Below, one piece after another: positions 1 through 11,002 of a stretch of 64,000 nt of DNA. The position numbers and the translations under genes were made by a program. The stretch's first letter is position 1. The number at the start of each line of letters is the position of its first letter. This stretch comes from Pseudomonadota bacterium (GTDB lineage Bacteria > Pseudomonadota > Alphaproteobacteria > Rhizobiales > Rhizobiaceae). The notes below the pieces were generated by a model, which was given only the letters and a program-made list of their open reading frames with translations, did no database searches and was not told the DNA's origin. The DNA lies in NCBI GenBank assembly GCA_023457435.1, contig JAEWLS010000010.1, forward strand, positions 62,001 to 126,000, written 5' to 3'.

Positions 1-382
1 GGGCGAGGATCATCACCAGCGCGCGCGACTCCTTCGAGACCGTTGCCACGCGTGACTTGTAGAGCATCGACGACGATGGGTCGGCCCACAGCCAGACCGT
101 GTGCGCCGCCTCCCACTCGCGATCGCGGATATAGGTGTGGTCGTCGCGGGCGGAGCGGCGCCAGTCGATGCGCGCGGTAGCCTCGCCTTCGACATAGGGA
201 CGGAACTGCCAGAAATTCTCGCCGACGCCGCGGCGGCGGCGTCCGTGCCAGCCCTGGATCACCGTATTCACCAGGCTACGTGCCTCGACGAGCAGGTCCG
301 GCACCAGCGAAGCTCTCAGCCGCGCGCGCGCCAGTGCGTCTGGGGTGGTGACGGAGCCTACTGCTTCACCGATTTGCGCCAA
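1..382 (-). CDS. DUF58 domain-containing protein (partial)
   Basis: This is the N-terminal part of a DUF58 protein; the rest lies outside the window. The translation carries the family core, a basic region followed by FRPYVEGEATARIDWRRSAR and YIRDREWE. DUF58 proteins usually sit next to MoxR AAA ATPases, and their later part is a von Willebrand A-like domain; the cellular role is not defined. The reading frame begins 10 bases after the moxR stop codon. A TTG at 382 is the most plausible start I see, because no ATG or GTG is available in the right place, but the start is uncertain. It is probably cotranscribed with the upstream MoxR gene. Confidence 0.75.
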   Translation of the reverse strand, partial: MAQIGEAVGSVTTPDALARARLRASLVPDLLVEARSLVNTVIQGWHGRRRRGVGENFWQFRPYVEGEATARIDWRRSARDDHTYIRDREWEAAHTVWLWADPSSSMLYKSRVATVSKESRALVMILA

Positions 383-392
383 TGCGTGCGAC

Positions 393-1400
393 CTATCCCT
401 GCGCCTTGAGCAGGCGGGCAATCACGTCACGTACGCTCATTCCTTCGGCGCGCGCGGCGAAGGTGAGCGCCATGCGATGCTGCAGGACAGGCTCGGCGAG
501 CGCTTGCACGTCGTCGACCGACGGTGCGAGCCGGCCATCGTAGAGCGCGCGCGCGCGGGCGCACAGGGTCAGCGCCTGGCTGGCGCGCGGACCGGGGCCC
601 CAGGCGATGTGCTTGTCGGTCTCGGCATTGCCCTGACCCGGCCGCGCGGCGCGCACCAGGTTCAGGATCGCCTCCACGACGCTTTCCGGCACGGGCATGC
701 GACGGATGAGACCCTGGATTTCCTTCAGGCGCTCGGCGGTCAATACGGCCGTAGCCCGCTGGTCTGAGATGCCTGTGGTCTCGATGAGAATGCGTCGCTC
801 GGCTTCGAGGTCGGGGTATGAGATGTCGACCTGCATCAAAAACCGGTCGAGCTGCGCCTCGGGCAGCGGATAGGTGCCTTCCTGCTCAAGCGGATTTTGC
901 GTCGCGAGTACGTGGAACGGCGACGGCAGGTCATGTCGCTGTCCGGCTACGGTGACGTGATACTCCTGCATCGACTGCAACAGCGCCGATTGCGTGCGCG
1001 GGCTTGCCCGGTTGATCTCGTCGGCCATCAGCAACTGGGCGAAGATCGGGCCGGAGATGAAGCGGAACGAACGCTTGCCGCCGGCATCCTGCTCCAGAAC
1101 TTCGGAACCAAGGATGTCTGACGGCATCAGGTCCGGCGTGAACTGGATCCGGCTGGTATCGAGCCCAAGAACGACGCCGAGTGTCTCGACGAGCTTCGTC
1201 TTGGCGAGGCCGGGGACGCCGACAAGCAGCGCATGACCACCCGCCAGCACGGCGACGAGCGTGCGCTCGACGACCGGCTGCTGACCGAAGATCACCTTGC
1301 CGACGCCTTCGCGTACTCGCGCGATATCTGCCAGCGCGCGCTCTGCCTCGGCGATCATCTCCTCCGCGCCGAGTGGCTTGTCCTTCAGCATGACGCTCAT
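393..1400 (-). CDS. MoxR family AAA+ ATPase
   Basis: The 335-residue protein is a MoxR-type AAA+ ATPase. It has a Walker A (GVPGLAKTK, about residues 61-69), a Walker B followed by the family signature (ADEINRASPRTQSALLQSMQE region, about residues 125-145) and sensor motifs around ATQNPLEQEGTYPLPEAQLDRF. MoxR ATPases act as chaperone-like factors, often with a DUF58 partner; the partner gene follows directly here. The preceding sequence (1401-1602) is shared with the divergent DUF1285 operon and should hold both promoters. The specific client in this organism cannot be told from the sequence. Confidence 0.93.
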   Translation of the reverse strand: MSVMLKDKPLGAEEMIAEAERALADIARVREGVGKVIFGQQPVVERTLVAVLAGGHALLVGVPGLAKTKLVETLGVVLGLDTSRIQFTPDLMPSDILGSEVLEQDAGGKRSFRFISGPIFAQLLMADEINRASPRTQSALLQSMQEYHVTVAGQRHDLPSPFHVLATQNPLEQEGTYPLPEAQLDRFLMQVDISYPDLEAERRILIETTGISDQRATAVLTAERLKEIQGLIRRMPVPESVVEAILNLVRAARPGQGNAETDKHIAWGPGPRASQALTLCARARALYDGRLAPSVDDVQALAEPVLQHRMALTFAARAEGMSVRDVIARLLKAQG

Positions 1401-1602
1401 GCGCTAACCCGTTCCCTTCCCCGGTCGCCGACCGGACTCGTCCTCAGGTTCGGGCGGGCGACCGCAGGTCCTGCAGGAGCCGCCGGAACGTTGCTGCCGC
1501 TAATGCGGCGCACGACTCATGGACCTGTTCGCAGTGCCGCATCGCCAACTTAAGACAGCCCGGGTTGCTGACAAGCGCGTCCACAGTGACTATTTCGTGA
1601 CG

Positions 1603-2232
1603 ATGGCCGATCACGAAAACTCTATGGAAGAAGGGCTCGCCGAGGCTGCCGATGCGTCAGGTCTGCAGGCCCTGATTTCGCGCGCGACCCGCGCCGGCAA
1701 AGGTCTTCCGCCAGTGGATCGCTGGAACCCACCGTTTTGCGGCGACCTCGACATGGAAATCCGTGCCGACGGCACTTGGTACTATCTCGGCACGCCGATC
1801 GGGCGCATGCCGCTCGTGCAATTGTTTTCGACCGTTCTGCGCAAGGATGAGGACGGCAGGACCTACCTTGTCACGCCTGTCGAGAAGGTCGGCATTCGCG
1901 TGGTCGACGCGCCGTTCGTTGCCGTCGAGATGAACGTATCCGGCAAGGACGCGGATCAGGTGCTGATGTTTCGCACCAATGTCGGCGATGTCGTCGAGGC
2001 AGGTCCAGATCACCAGCTGCGTTTCGTCGACGAGCCCGAGACGGGTGGGCTCAAGCCCTATCTGCACGTTCGCGGACGGCTTGAGGCGCTGGTCGCACGA
2101 CCGGTGATGTACGAGATGGTGGAGATCGGCGAACGTCTTGACCTTGCCGGAACGCCGACATTCTGCGTGCGCTCGAAGGGTGAGGTTTTCCCGATCATGC
2201 CCGCAGCCAGACTGGACGCGATGTCGGCATGA
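1603..2232 (+). CDS. DUF1285 family protein
   Basis: This conserved alphaproteobacterial protein (209 residues from the chosen start) matches DUF1285 in its opening PPVDRWNPPFCGDLDMEIRADGTWYYLGTPIGR block. The function is unknown. I chose the ATG at 1603, which begins MADHENSMEEG, rather than an in-frame ATG 84 bases earlier, because the conserved part starts well downstream of it; a third ATG at 1624 is also possible. It is the first gene of an operon in which all junctions overlap: its stop codon overlaps the NUDIX gene start by 4 bases (ATGA). The context of CoA pyrophosphatase and CCA-adding enzyme is a familiar rhizobial arrangement but does not define a role. Confidence 0.85.
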   Translation: MADHENSMEEGLAEAADASGLQALISRATRAGKGLPPVDRWNPPFCGDLDMEIRADGTWYYLGTPIGRMPLVQLFSTVLRKDEDGRTYLVTPVEKVGIRVVDAPFVAVEMNVSGKDADQVLMFRTNVGDVVEAGPDHQLRFVDEPETGGLKPYLHVRGRLEALVARPVMYEMVEIGERLDLAGTPTFCVRSKGEVFPIMPAARLDAMSA

Positions 2233-2861
2233 GCATAACCGAGCAGCGGCCGCTGACCGCCGATGACTTCCGCCGGCGCGCGCTGCGCCAGAGAGGCCCG
2301 TTCGACGGTGACGATTTCGGCGATCACGACCTCAATCCTGGCCTGAAGGACCGATTCCTGACTGGCGCGCTGAAGCGCGCCGCGGTCATGGTGCCGGTCA
2401 TCGAGCATGCGGCGGGCGCCACGGTTTTGCTGACGCAGCGGCCGACGACGATGCGCAGCCACGCCGGGCAGATCGCGTTCCCGGGCGGGCGTATCGACGC
2501 GGGGGACGCGTCGGTCGAGGCCGCCGCGTTGCGGGAGACGGAGGAGGAGGTCGGCCTCGGCCCTGACCGCGTCGAGGTGGTCGGGCGTTTGCCCGATTAC
2601 GTCGCGGGCCTGGGATATCGCGTTTCACCGGTACTCGGCGTGGTGCAGCCCGGCTTTGCGCTGCGGCTCAATCCCGACGAAGTGGATGCGGCGTTCGAGG
2701 TACCGCTTGCGTTCCTCATGGACCCGGCGAACCATCATCGGCAGAGCAAGAGCTGGAACGGTGTCGAGCGGCATTTCTACGAGATGCCGTTCGGCGAGCG
2801 CCATATCTGGGGGCTGACGGCCGGGGTACTTCGCCTTCTGTACGAGCGGCTCTACGCATGA
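2229..2861 (+). CDS. NUDIX hydrolase, CoA pyrophosphatase type
   Basis: The 210-residue protein has a full NUDIX box, GGRIDAGDASVEAAALRETEEEVGL (about residues 82-106), in which the REtxEE core binds the metal. The segment just before it, LLTQRPTTMRSHAGQIAFPGG, matches the UPF0035 signature that separates CoA pyrophosphatases from other NUDIX enzymes. Such enzymes cleave CoA or its derivatives to phosphopantetheine and 3',5'-ADP. Start and stop overlap both neighbours by 4 bases (ATGA), so translation is probably coupled across the operon. The substrate assignment rests on the family signature only. Confidence 0.9.
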   Translation: MSITEQRPLTADDFRRRALRQRGPFDGDDFGDHDLNPGLKDRFLTGALKRAAVMVPVIEHAAGATVLLTQRPTTMRSHAGQIAFPGGRIDAGDASVEAAALRETEEEVGLGPDRVEVVGRLPDYVAGLGYRVSPVLGVVQPGFALRLNPDEVDAAFEVPLAFLMDPANHHRQSKSWNGVERHFYEMPFGERHIWGLTAGVLRLLYERLYA

Positions 2862-4114
2862 ACCCAGCGACGATAAGTGGTGCGCCATGGCTTGCGGAGC
2901 CGGGCCTGCAGAGGCTTCTCGAGGTCCTCGGCAGCGATGGCGAGGCGGCGCGGGTTGCCGGGGGAGCGGTGCGCAACACGCTGCTTGGTGAAGAGGTCGG
3001 CGATATCGACATCGCCACCACCAACCCGCCGCACGAGACCATCCGCAGGGCCGAGGCTGCCGGGTTTCGCACCGTCCCTACCGGCATCGAACACGGCACG
3101 GTCACGATCGTGGCCAATGGAGCAACGTATGAGGTCACGACCTTGCGCGCAGACGTCGAGACCGACGGCCGGCATGCCAGGGTGAAGTTCGGGCGCGACT
3201 GGAAGGCCGACGCCGAGCGGCGCGACTTCACCATCAACGCGATCTATGCCGATGCACAGGGCACGCTGCATGACTTCGTCGGCGGTCTTGGCGATATTCG
3301 AACGCGAACGCTGCGTTTCATCGGTGATCCGGAGCATCGCATCCGCGAGGACTATCTTCGCATCCTGCGCTTCTTCCGGTTCTTTGCGTGGTACGGCTCC
3401 GGCCGGCCGGACGCCGAAGGACTGAAAGCCTGCGCGCGGCTGAAAGAAGGGCTGGCCCGTCTTTCGGCCGAACGCGTGTGGTCGGAACTCAGAAAGCTGT
3501 TGGCGGCGCCCAATCCCGCCCGCGCCTTGCTGTGGATGCGGCAGGCAAGCGTGCTGACCGCTGTGCTGCCCGAAAGCGAGAAATGGGGCATAGACGCCAT
3601 CCCCGGTCTCATCGCTGCCGAAAGGTCGCTCGGCTGGACCGCCGATGCGATGACTCGTCTCGCGGCGATCGTTCCGCCCGACGCCGTTCGCATGAAGAGC
3701 CTTGGCGAGCGGCTGCGAATGTCGAAGGCGGAAACCGCCCGACTGATCGAATGGGCAAGCGCCGACGCGGCGCGCGCGGATCGGTCTGAGCCGGCCTTGC
3801 GACGCGAACTGTACCGCCGCGGCGTTGTCGGCCCGCGCGACCGTCTGCGCCTGGCGCTGGCCGCAGCCCGCGTGAGTGCCGCGCATGATTCGGCAATGCT
3901 GATGGCCGCAGGCCACCTGTCGCGGCAGCTCGGAGCGCTTGAGAAATGGCAGAAGCCGATTTTTCCGCTATCCGGGCATGATCTGGAGCGGCTCGGCCTG
4001 TCGGGCAAGGTGCTCGGCGATCGCCTGCGTCAGATCGAGGAAGAGTGGGCAGCAGGCGACTTCGCCGCGGGCCGCGAGGAACTTCTCGCGCGCGCGGGCG
4101 AACTCTCGGTCTAG
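2858..4114 (+). CDS. cca: CCA tRNA nucleotidyltransferase / poly(A) polymerase-type head
   Basis: The 418-residue protein belongs to the class II nucleotidyltransferases that add or repair the 3'-CCA of tRNA. The catalytic head shows GGAVRNTLLGEEVGDIDIATT near residues 31-51, with the paired aspartates in DID, followed by the RRDFTINAIY and RIREDYLRILRFFRF motifs. It is the last gene of the DUF1285-NUDIX operon, joined by an ATGA overlap. Poly(A) polymerase I shares the head domain, but the alphaproteobacterial context and the absence of a long basic C-terminus favour a CCA-adding enzyme. Confidence 0.92.
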   Translation: MNPATISGAPWLAEPGLQRLLEVLGSDGEAARVAGGAVRNTLLGEEVGDIDIATTNPPHETIRRAEAAGFRTVPTGIEHGTVTIVANGATYEVTTLRADVETDGRHARVKFGRDWKADAERRDFTINAIYADAQGTLHDFVGGLGDIRTRTLRFIGDPEHRIREDYLRILRFFRFFAWYGSGRPDAEGLKACARLKEGLARLSAERVWSELRKLLAAPNPARALLWMRQASVLTAVLPESEKWGIDAIPGLIAAERSLGWTADAMTRLAAIVPPDAVRMKSLGERLRMSKAETARLIEWASADAARADRSEPALRRELYRRGVVGPRDRLRLALAAARVSAAHDSAMLMAAGHLSRQLGALEKWQKPIFPLSGHDLERLGLSGKVLGDRLRQIEEEWAAGDFAAGREELLARAGELSV

Positions 4115-4189
4115 AGCCCGTTTCACCCGAAACGATCCTGTTTCCTCGATGGCGCCGCCAGCGGGAAACCACCCTTCGGGGCCGGGCGT

Positions 4190-4375
4190 TTAGGCCGCGT
4201 CGCGGACCTTTTCGATGCGAGAGCGGATCGCCTCGACCATAGTCTCGCGGATGGTCTCTTCGCCATGCGTGTCGCGCATGTGCTGAACCGCCCGTCGCAT
4301 GACCTCGGCCTCTTCGTTGTGGCGCGTATGCCAGTCGCAGCCCGGTACCAGCGAGCCGCAGTGGAACTCCTTCAT
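4190..4375 (-). CDS. DUF1059 family small protein
   Basis: A 61-residue protein that starts MKEFHCGSLVPGCDWHTR and contains the DUF1059 pattern of two cysteines (CGSLVPGC), followed by an HMRDTHGEE stretch near the middle. The start at 4375 is supported by an AGGAGGA Shine-Dalgarno-like sequence a few bases upstream, and it begins exactly at the conserved MKxxxCG. The function of the family is unknown; the Cys/His spacing suggests metal binding, which is inference. It lies alone between the convergent end of cca and a hydrolase gene on the same strand. Confidence 0.85.
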   Translation of the reverse strand: MKEFHCGSLVPGCDWHTRHNEEAEVMRRAVQHMRDTHGEETIRETMVEAIRSRIEKVRDAA

Positions 4376-4422
4376 GGCGTCCTCCTGTGCCGTTATGGAA
4401 CGAGTATAGCAGATTTTTCCAG

Positions 4423-5241
4423 TTAGCGCGCGCCGGTGGCGACCAATTCCGCCGACGCCGTCGTCTCGTTCGACGCGGACAGCCACTCGCGCACCAGACG
4501 GGCATCCTCGTCGCCGATGCCATGATTTGCATTGATCATGTAGGATTTTACCCGTGCACCGCGGCTCTTGAACATCGTCTCGAGCGCCGGCGCGAACGGC
4601 GAGTAGGTCGCGTCGGTCTTGCCGGCGATCGTCAGGATGCTGGCATCGGACAGCATAACGTCTGGGACCTGCTCAAGCACCGGCATGGCGCGCAGGAGTG
4701 CCGCACGATGAACCAGCTCCGGATGGAGCACCGTCAGCGCCGCGATCAGGTTGGCGCCGTTCGAGTAGCCCAGGAACACGGCATCGTCGAGGCTGAAGCC
4801 ATACTGCTTGGACGCGGTGGCGAGCGATGCGACGAAAGCGTCGGCCTCGGCGCGAATGTCCGTCTGGTCGAAGCGCGTCGGCGTCAGCCGACGATACCAG
4901 CGCGTGGTCCCTTCCTGTACCAGGCGACCGCGCACGCCGACGAGTGTTGCGTCCGGTGCGATCTTCGCCGCCAGGTCCATCAGCGTCGTTTCGTTGCCGC
5001 CTGAGCCGTGCAAGAGGATGAAGGTGCGCCCGTCGGGCTTCTGCGGCCTGCGGCAGAGGAACGTGAACTCTTTGGCGCGCTCAATCGCAAGGCTCGCGGA
5101 GGTCGCCAGCGCGGCTGTGGCGGCGGTCGCCCCATGTTCGAGCGCGGGAACTGAAATCTTGGCTTCCGTGGCTGACGCAGCGGATACGACGGCAAAGATC
5201 GGAAGCGCAAGGAGCGCAGCGAGGACGGCGTCACGGAGCAT
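4423..5241 (-). CDS. Secreted alpha/beta hydrolase (phospholipase/carboxylesterase-like)
   Basis: The 272-residue product has an N-terminal signal-like hydrophobic segment (residues 1-25), then an alpha/beta hydrolase domain. The oxyanion/HG motif ILLHGSGGN is near residue 76, the nucleophile elbow GYSNGAN places the serine at about residue 160, the likely acid is Asp210 (AGKTD), and the histidine lies in NANHGIGDED. The layout resembles the phospholipase/carboxylesterase (YpfH-like) family. I chose the ATG at 5241 because the hydrophobic leader begins there; an upstream ATG at 5274 would add 11 residues. The substrate is unknown. Confidence 0.85.
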   Translation of the reverse strand: MLRDAVLAALLALPIFAVVSAASATEAKISVPALEHGATAATAALATSASLAIERAKEFTFLCRRPQKPDGRTFILLHGSGGNETTLMDLAAKIAPDATLVGVRGRLVQEGTTRWYRRLTPTRFDQTDIRAEADAFVASLATASKQYGFSLDDAVFLGYSNGANLIAALTVLHPELVHRAALLRAMPVLEQVPDVMLSDASILTIAGKTDATYSPFAPALETMFKSRGARVKSYMINANHGIGDEDARLVREWLSASNETTASAELVATGAR

Positions 5242-5415
5242 GTGGCGTTGAATTCCCGAAGTCTGGAGAGGCACGCCCGCCGAGACAACCCCGGCGCAGC
5301 GCGCTTGTCACCTTCGCTGGCGGTCCGTTCACGGCGAGATTGCGGCGAAGTCCAAGGCGCGTGCGCAAGTGTTGCGCCTGCGGCACGGTTTGTTACAGCC
5401 GGGGCGAAGTTGTGA

Positions 5416-5730
5416 TCAGCTGGCGCCGAGCCGGACCAGCACTTCGCCGGGGATCCCGACTTCGCGGATCACGTCGGCATGGCGGCGCAAGCCGCAGACT
5501 TCGCGCTGGATGAACCACGCGTGCACCGCTCGGGCGGCGTCGCGCAGCAATTCCGGGCGACGATGATCGTCTTGTGCCGCAGACTTCAGGCGCTCGACTG
5601 CAAGGGCCGCTTTCTCGCCGGCGCGGCCGAGCGCAGCAGCCTTCTCCTGCATGATCTCGTGGCTGAGCGCGTCGAACAAGGCAGCGCCGACATCGACGGG
5701 TCCGGAAAGAGAGGGCGGCCGAAACGACAT
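5416..5730 (-). CDS. DUF6665 family protein
   Basis: A 104-residue protein, mostly helical by composition, with the block ALFDALSHEIMQEKAAALGRAG, then AVHAWFIQREVCGLRRHADVIREVGIP. This pattern corresponds to a small rhizobial family I know as DUF6665, with no assigned function. The start codon lies 3 bases after the stop codon of the ABC exporter gene upstream, so it is very likely cotranscribed and translationally coupled. I would not infer a transport role from that alone. Confidence 0.75.
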   Translation of the reverse strand: MSFRPPSLSGPVDVGAALFDALSHEIMQEKAAALGRAGEKAALAVERLKSAAQDDHRRPELLRDAARAVHAWFIQREVCGLRRHADVIREVGIPGEVLVRLGAS

Positions 5731-5733
5731 CTG

Positions 5734-7662
5734 TTATTCCGCGGCCAGGCGGTCCGGCAGGAAGCCTCCGGACTGACGCTTCCAGAGCTGTGCATAAAGC
5801 CCGGCGGAGGCGATCAGTTCGGCATGCGTACCCTCCTCGACCACGCGCCCCTCATCGAGAACGATCAGGCGGTCAAGCGCGGCGATGGTGGAGAGCCTGT
5901 GCGCAATGGCAATCACCGTCTTCCCCTCCATCATCGGGAAAAGCGTGTCCTGAATCGCCGCCTCGACCTCGGAATCGAGCGCGGAGGTCGCCTCGTCGAG
6001 GATCAGCACGGGCGCATCCTTGAGCATCATCCGGGCGATCGTGATACGCTGCCGCTGCCCGCCCGACAATTTCACGCCGCGCTCGCCGACATGGGCGTCA
6101 TAGCCGGTACGGCCGCGCGGATCGGAAACGCCGACGATGAAATCGTGCGCCGAGGCCTTCTTGGCGGCTGCAACGATCTCCGCTTCCGTCGCATCCGGCT
6201 TGCCGTAGGCGATGTTGTCACGGATCGAGCGATGCATCAGCATCGGCTCCTGGCTGACGACGCCGAACTGGGCACGCAGCGACGCCTGCGTGACATCGCG
6301 AACGTCGTTGCCGTCTATAAGCACCCTGCCGCCCTCAACGTCGAAGAGGCGCAGCATCAGGTTCACGATAGTGGTCTTCCCCGCTCCGGAGGGCCCGACC
6401 AAGGCCACGCGCTCGCCCGGTCGGATATGCAGGTTCAGCTTCTCGATGACGCCGGCGCCCTCGGGACGATCCTTTCCGTAGCTAAAGGTCACATCGTCGA
6501 AGCGGAGGTCGCCGCTGGCGCGCGGCAGGACCTTTGCGGCTCGCGCATCGGCGAGGGCAGGGCGCACGGAGATCGTGCCGGTCGCGTCCTGCACCGTGGC
6601 GAAGTTGCGGATCAGGCCGTTGATGTTGAACATCACGTAGCCGGACATCTGGTTCAGGCGGAAGCTGAGGCCGAGGGCGGCGGCAACCTCGCCGGTCGAG
6701 GCAGCGCCGTTCATCCAGCCGCGCAGAGTCAGTGCCGCGACCGCAGCGATCATGAACCCATTGAGAATGGCGACCGAGCCGCGCACTGCCGTGATCGATC
6801 GGGTCAACTGATGCACTGCATCGAGGAAGCGCTCCATCCCTTCGCGCACAAAGCCATGCTCACGCTTGCCGCTGTCGTAGAGTTTTACCGCCAGGATGTT
6901 GGTGAAAGCGTCGACCATCCGGCCATTGAGAATGGAGCGTTCGTCCGCGGTGCGGCGTCCGGCAGCCCGTAGCGGGGGCAGCAGGCGCCAGGCGACGACG
7001 CCGTAGGTTGCAAGCCAGACGACCAGCACGACGCCCATCAGCGGGTCAAGCGCAGAGAAAATGGCGCCGGCAAGCACGACGAAGGTGATGAAACTCCACA
7101 TCGACTGGAGACTGGAGACGATGAAATCGCCGGTCGCCTCGCCGCCCTGCAGGATCTTCGTGGCGATGCGGCCGGCGAAATCGTTCTGATAGAACTCGTA
7201 AGGCTGCTCGATGACGCGCCTGAACGACTGCCAGCGCACGAGCTGGTAGAAGTTCGGCACCACGATCTGCTGCTCGACCACGGCGTTGGCGATCAGCACG
7301 CCGGCCCGCACCACCAGAACCAGAGCCAGAAAGGCCACCAGATGCGGCCAGTAGTCGACGAACAACGTTTCCGGCGATGATGCGTCGAGGATGTCGATCA
7401 ACCAGCCGACCGACCAGTAGAGTGCCGCGTCCACCGCGCCCGACAGGCCGCCGGTAATCAGCAGAAGCAGGAACGGCCAGCGCGCCTGGTTGGCGAAGAA
7501 CAGGATGAACTGCAGCGCGTCCTTCGGCAGGACTGGCCGGTCGGTATCGGCAAACGGCGTTATGACGTTTTCCGTCGCGCGCCAGAACCGCTCGCCAAGA
7601 CCTATCTTGGCATCCGTGTCCTGATCCTGCTTGTCTGGGAGAGCGTCCTTCATTCGCGACAT
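5734..7662 (-). CDS. ABC transporter, fused permease and ATPase (exporter type)
   Basis: The 642-residue protein is a half-transporter with an N-terminal six-helix exporter domain (about residues 50-340) and a C-terminal nucleotide-binding domain. The latter has Walker A GPSGAGKTT, Q-loop region VVSQEPMLMHRS, signature LSGGQRQR and Walker B VLILDEATSALD followed by the H-loop in IAHRLSTI. It lies 40 bases downstream of a close paralogue, suggesting either a heterodimeric exporter or a duplicated pair. The substrate cannot be read from sequence; drug/lipid exporters share this architecture. The chosen ATG (7662) gives MSRMKDALP; a second ATG three codons later is possible. Confidence 0.92.
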   Translation of the reverse strand: MSRMKDALPDKQDQDTDAKIGLGERFWRATENVITPFADTDRPVLPKDALQFILFFANQARWPFLLLLITGGLSGAVDAALYWSVGWLIDILDASSPETLFVDYWPHLVAFLALVLVVRAGVLIANAVVEQQIVVPNFYQLVRWQSFRRVIEQPYEFYQNDFAGRIATKILQGGEATGDFIVSSLQSMWSFITFVVLAGAIFSALDPLMGVVLVVWLATYGVVAWRLLPPLRAAGRRTADERSILNGRMVDAFTNILAVKLYDSGKREHGFVREGMERFLDAVHQLTRSITAVRGSVAILNGFMIAAVAALTLRGWMNGAASTGEVAAALGLSFRLNQMSGYVMFNINGLIRNFATVQDATGTISVRPALADARAAKVLPRASGDLRFDDVTFSYGKDRPEGAGVIEKLNLHIRPGERVALVGPSGAGKTTIVNLMLRLFDVEGGRVLIDGNDVRDVTQASLRAQFGVVSQEPMLMHRSIRDNIAYGKPDATEAEIVAAAKKASAHDFIVGVSDPRGRTGYDAHVGERGVKLSGGQRQRITIARMMLKDAPVLILDEATSALDSEVEAAIQDTLFPMMEGKTVIAIAHRLSTIAALDRLIVLDEGRVVEEGTHAELIASAGLYAQLWKRQSGGFLPDRLAAE

Positions 7663-7702
7663 AGATGGGGCCGCGGCAGCATCGGGACAACCGCCTGCGT
7701 TT

Positions 7703-9558
<1,856 letters not shown>

Positions 9559-9722
9559 CGTCGTGTCTCTCGGCGGCGTGCCGGTTCATTCGGAATCGCG
9601 GCGGATGGCGGCTATACCTAGTGCGCCTGGACTGAAACCGGTAGGCGTCCGAGGTGGGGTATGCGCTCATGCTGACACGACCCGAACTTGACCTCGCCCG
9701 CTGCAGAGGCTGTAAGCAGGCG

Positions 9723-10541
9723 ATGACCGTCGACCTCAACGCCTATTTCGGGCGCATCGGCTACACCGGCCACGGCGCGCCTACGCTTGAAACGCTTCGC
9801 GACATCCATCGCCTGCACCCTGCGTCGATCTCGTTCGAAAACCTGGATCCGTTCCTGGGCGACTGCGTCTCCCTCGATCTTGGCGACGTTCAGAACAAGC
9901 TCGTCCAGCATCATCGTGGCGGCTTCTGCTACGAGCAGAACAGGCTGCTGATGGAGGTCGTACAAGCGCTCGGCTTCAAGGTGAGAGGATTGGCGGCTCG
10001 CGTGCTGTGGAATCGCCCTGCCGACGCTGTCGTGCCTCGCAGCCACATGCTGATCGCCATTCCGATCGATGGGGAAACCTGGTTGATGGACGTCGGCTTC
10101 GGAGGGCTGACGCAAACGGCGCCGCTGCGTCTCGCGCCGGGGATCGAGCAGGAGACGCCGCACGAACCGTTTCGCGTCCTTGACGAGGGCGGCACCTACC
10201 TGATGCAGGCGCATGCGGCAGGCGAGTGGCGAAACTTATACCGCTTCGACCTCTATGAGCAGCTTCCGATCGACTACGAGCTGCCGAACTTCTACCTCTG
10301 CCGTCATCCGAACTCACATTTCATCTCGACGCTGATGGCGGCGCGGGCCTTGCCGGGCAAGCGCCTCGCGCTGATGAACGACCGCTTCACCAAGCACATC
10401 CACGACGGCGGCACCGAGCGCGTCGAACTTGCCGACGCGGAAGAGCTCGCTGGCGTGCTGGAAGACGAATTCGGACTGGAACTGCCCGGCCGCGAGCGCT
10501 TCCTTCAAGCGGCCGAGGCGAAGATCTTCGCCAGGCGCTGA
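9723..10541 (+). CDS. nat: Arylamine N-acetyltransferase
   Basis: The 272-residue protein is a NAT family enzyme, which moves acetyl from acetyl-CoA to arylamines, arylhydrazines or hydroxylamines. The catalytic triad can be read as Cys69 (RGGFCYEQN), His108 (RSHMLI) and Asp123 (MDVGFGG), with the spacing usual for bacterial NATs. The ATG at 9723 gives the typical MTVDLNAYFGRIGYTG start; upstream ATGs in frame would add 23 unrelated residues. Its stop overlaps the trmL start (TGATG), so both are likely expressed together, although their functions are unrelated. Confidence 0.93.
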   Translation: MTVDLNAYFGRIGYTGHGAPTLETLRDIHRLHPASISFENLDPFLGDCVSLDLGDVQNKLVQHHRGGFCYEQNRLLMEVVQALGFKVRGLAARVLWNRPADAVVPRSHMLIAIPIDGETWLMDVGFGGLTQTAPLRLAPGIEQETPHEPFRVLDEGGTYLMQAHAAGEWRNLYRFDLYEQLPIDYELPNFYLCRHPNSHFISTLMAARALPGKRLALMNDRFTKHIHDGGTERVELADAEELAGVLEDEFGLELPGRERFLQAAEAKIFARR

Positions 10542-11002
10542 TGGCCTGCTGCGACATCGCCCTTTACCAGCCTGATATTGCCGGCAACACCGGAACGATC
10601 CTGCGCACCGCCGCGTGTCTCGGATTTTGCGTGCACCTGATCGAGCCGGCCGGCTTCGACATCTCGGACCGCAACCTGAAGCGCGCCGGCATGGATTACC
10701 TGGAACTCGCGGCGCTGCGTCGGCATATCGACTGGGCGGGGTTCGATGACTGGCGCCGCGGCGAGGGCAGGCGGGCGATCCTGTTCACGACCAGGGCGCA
10801 GCTGCCCTACACCGACGTCAGCTACGCGGCGTCGGACATTCTGCTGTTCGGGCGCGAGAGCGCTGGCGTGCCTGACGGTGTCCACGAGACGGCGGACGTT
10901 CGCGTTGCGATCCCCATGGCGGGCGGCGGCCGTAGCCTCAACCTCGCGGTGTCGGTGGCGATGGCTGCAGGCGAGGCTATGCGTCAGCTCAGGGCAGGCT
11001 GA
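10541..11002 (+). CDS. trmL: tRNA (cytidine(34)-2'-O)-methyltransferase TrmL
   Basis: The 153-residue SPOUT methyltransferase begins IALYQPDIAGNTGTILRTAACLG, matching TrmL, and ends with the knot motifs LLFGRESAGVP and IPMAGGGRSLNLAVSVAMA. TrmL methylates the 2'-O of the wobble nucleotide in tRNA-Leu isoacceptors using S-adenosylmethionine. The start overlaps the nat stop by one base. The gene end overlaps the convergent HExxH gene by 14 bases. Confidence 0.93.
   Translation: MACCDIALYQPDIAGNTGTILRTAACLGFCVHLIEPAGFDISDRNLKRAGMDYLELAALRRHIDWAGFDDWRRGEGRRAILFTTRAQLPYTDVSYAASDILLFGRESAGVPDGVHETADVRVAIPMAGGGRSLNLAVSVAMAAGEAMRQLRAG

Noticed and set aside
4119..4134. A CGTTTC-ACCC-GAAACG hairpin after cca
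   Set aside because: The stem is only 6 bp and there is no T-run; it may act as a weak terminator or be a chance repeat, so I did not list it as a feature.
5479..6972. A 497-codon plus-strand frame opposite an ABC exporter
   Set aside because: The opposite strand codes for a clear ABC ATPase. The plus-strand frame has no recognisable domain and no ribosome-binding site, and is a shadow.
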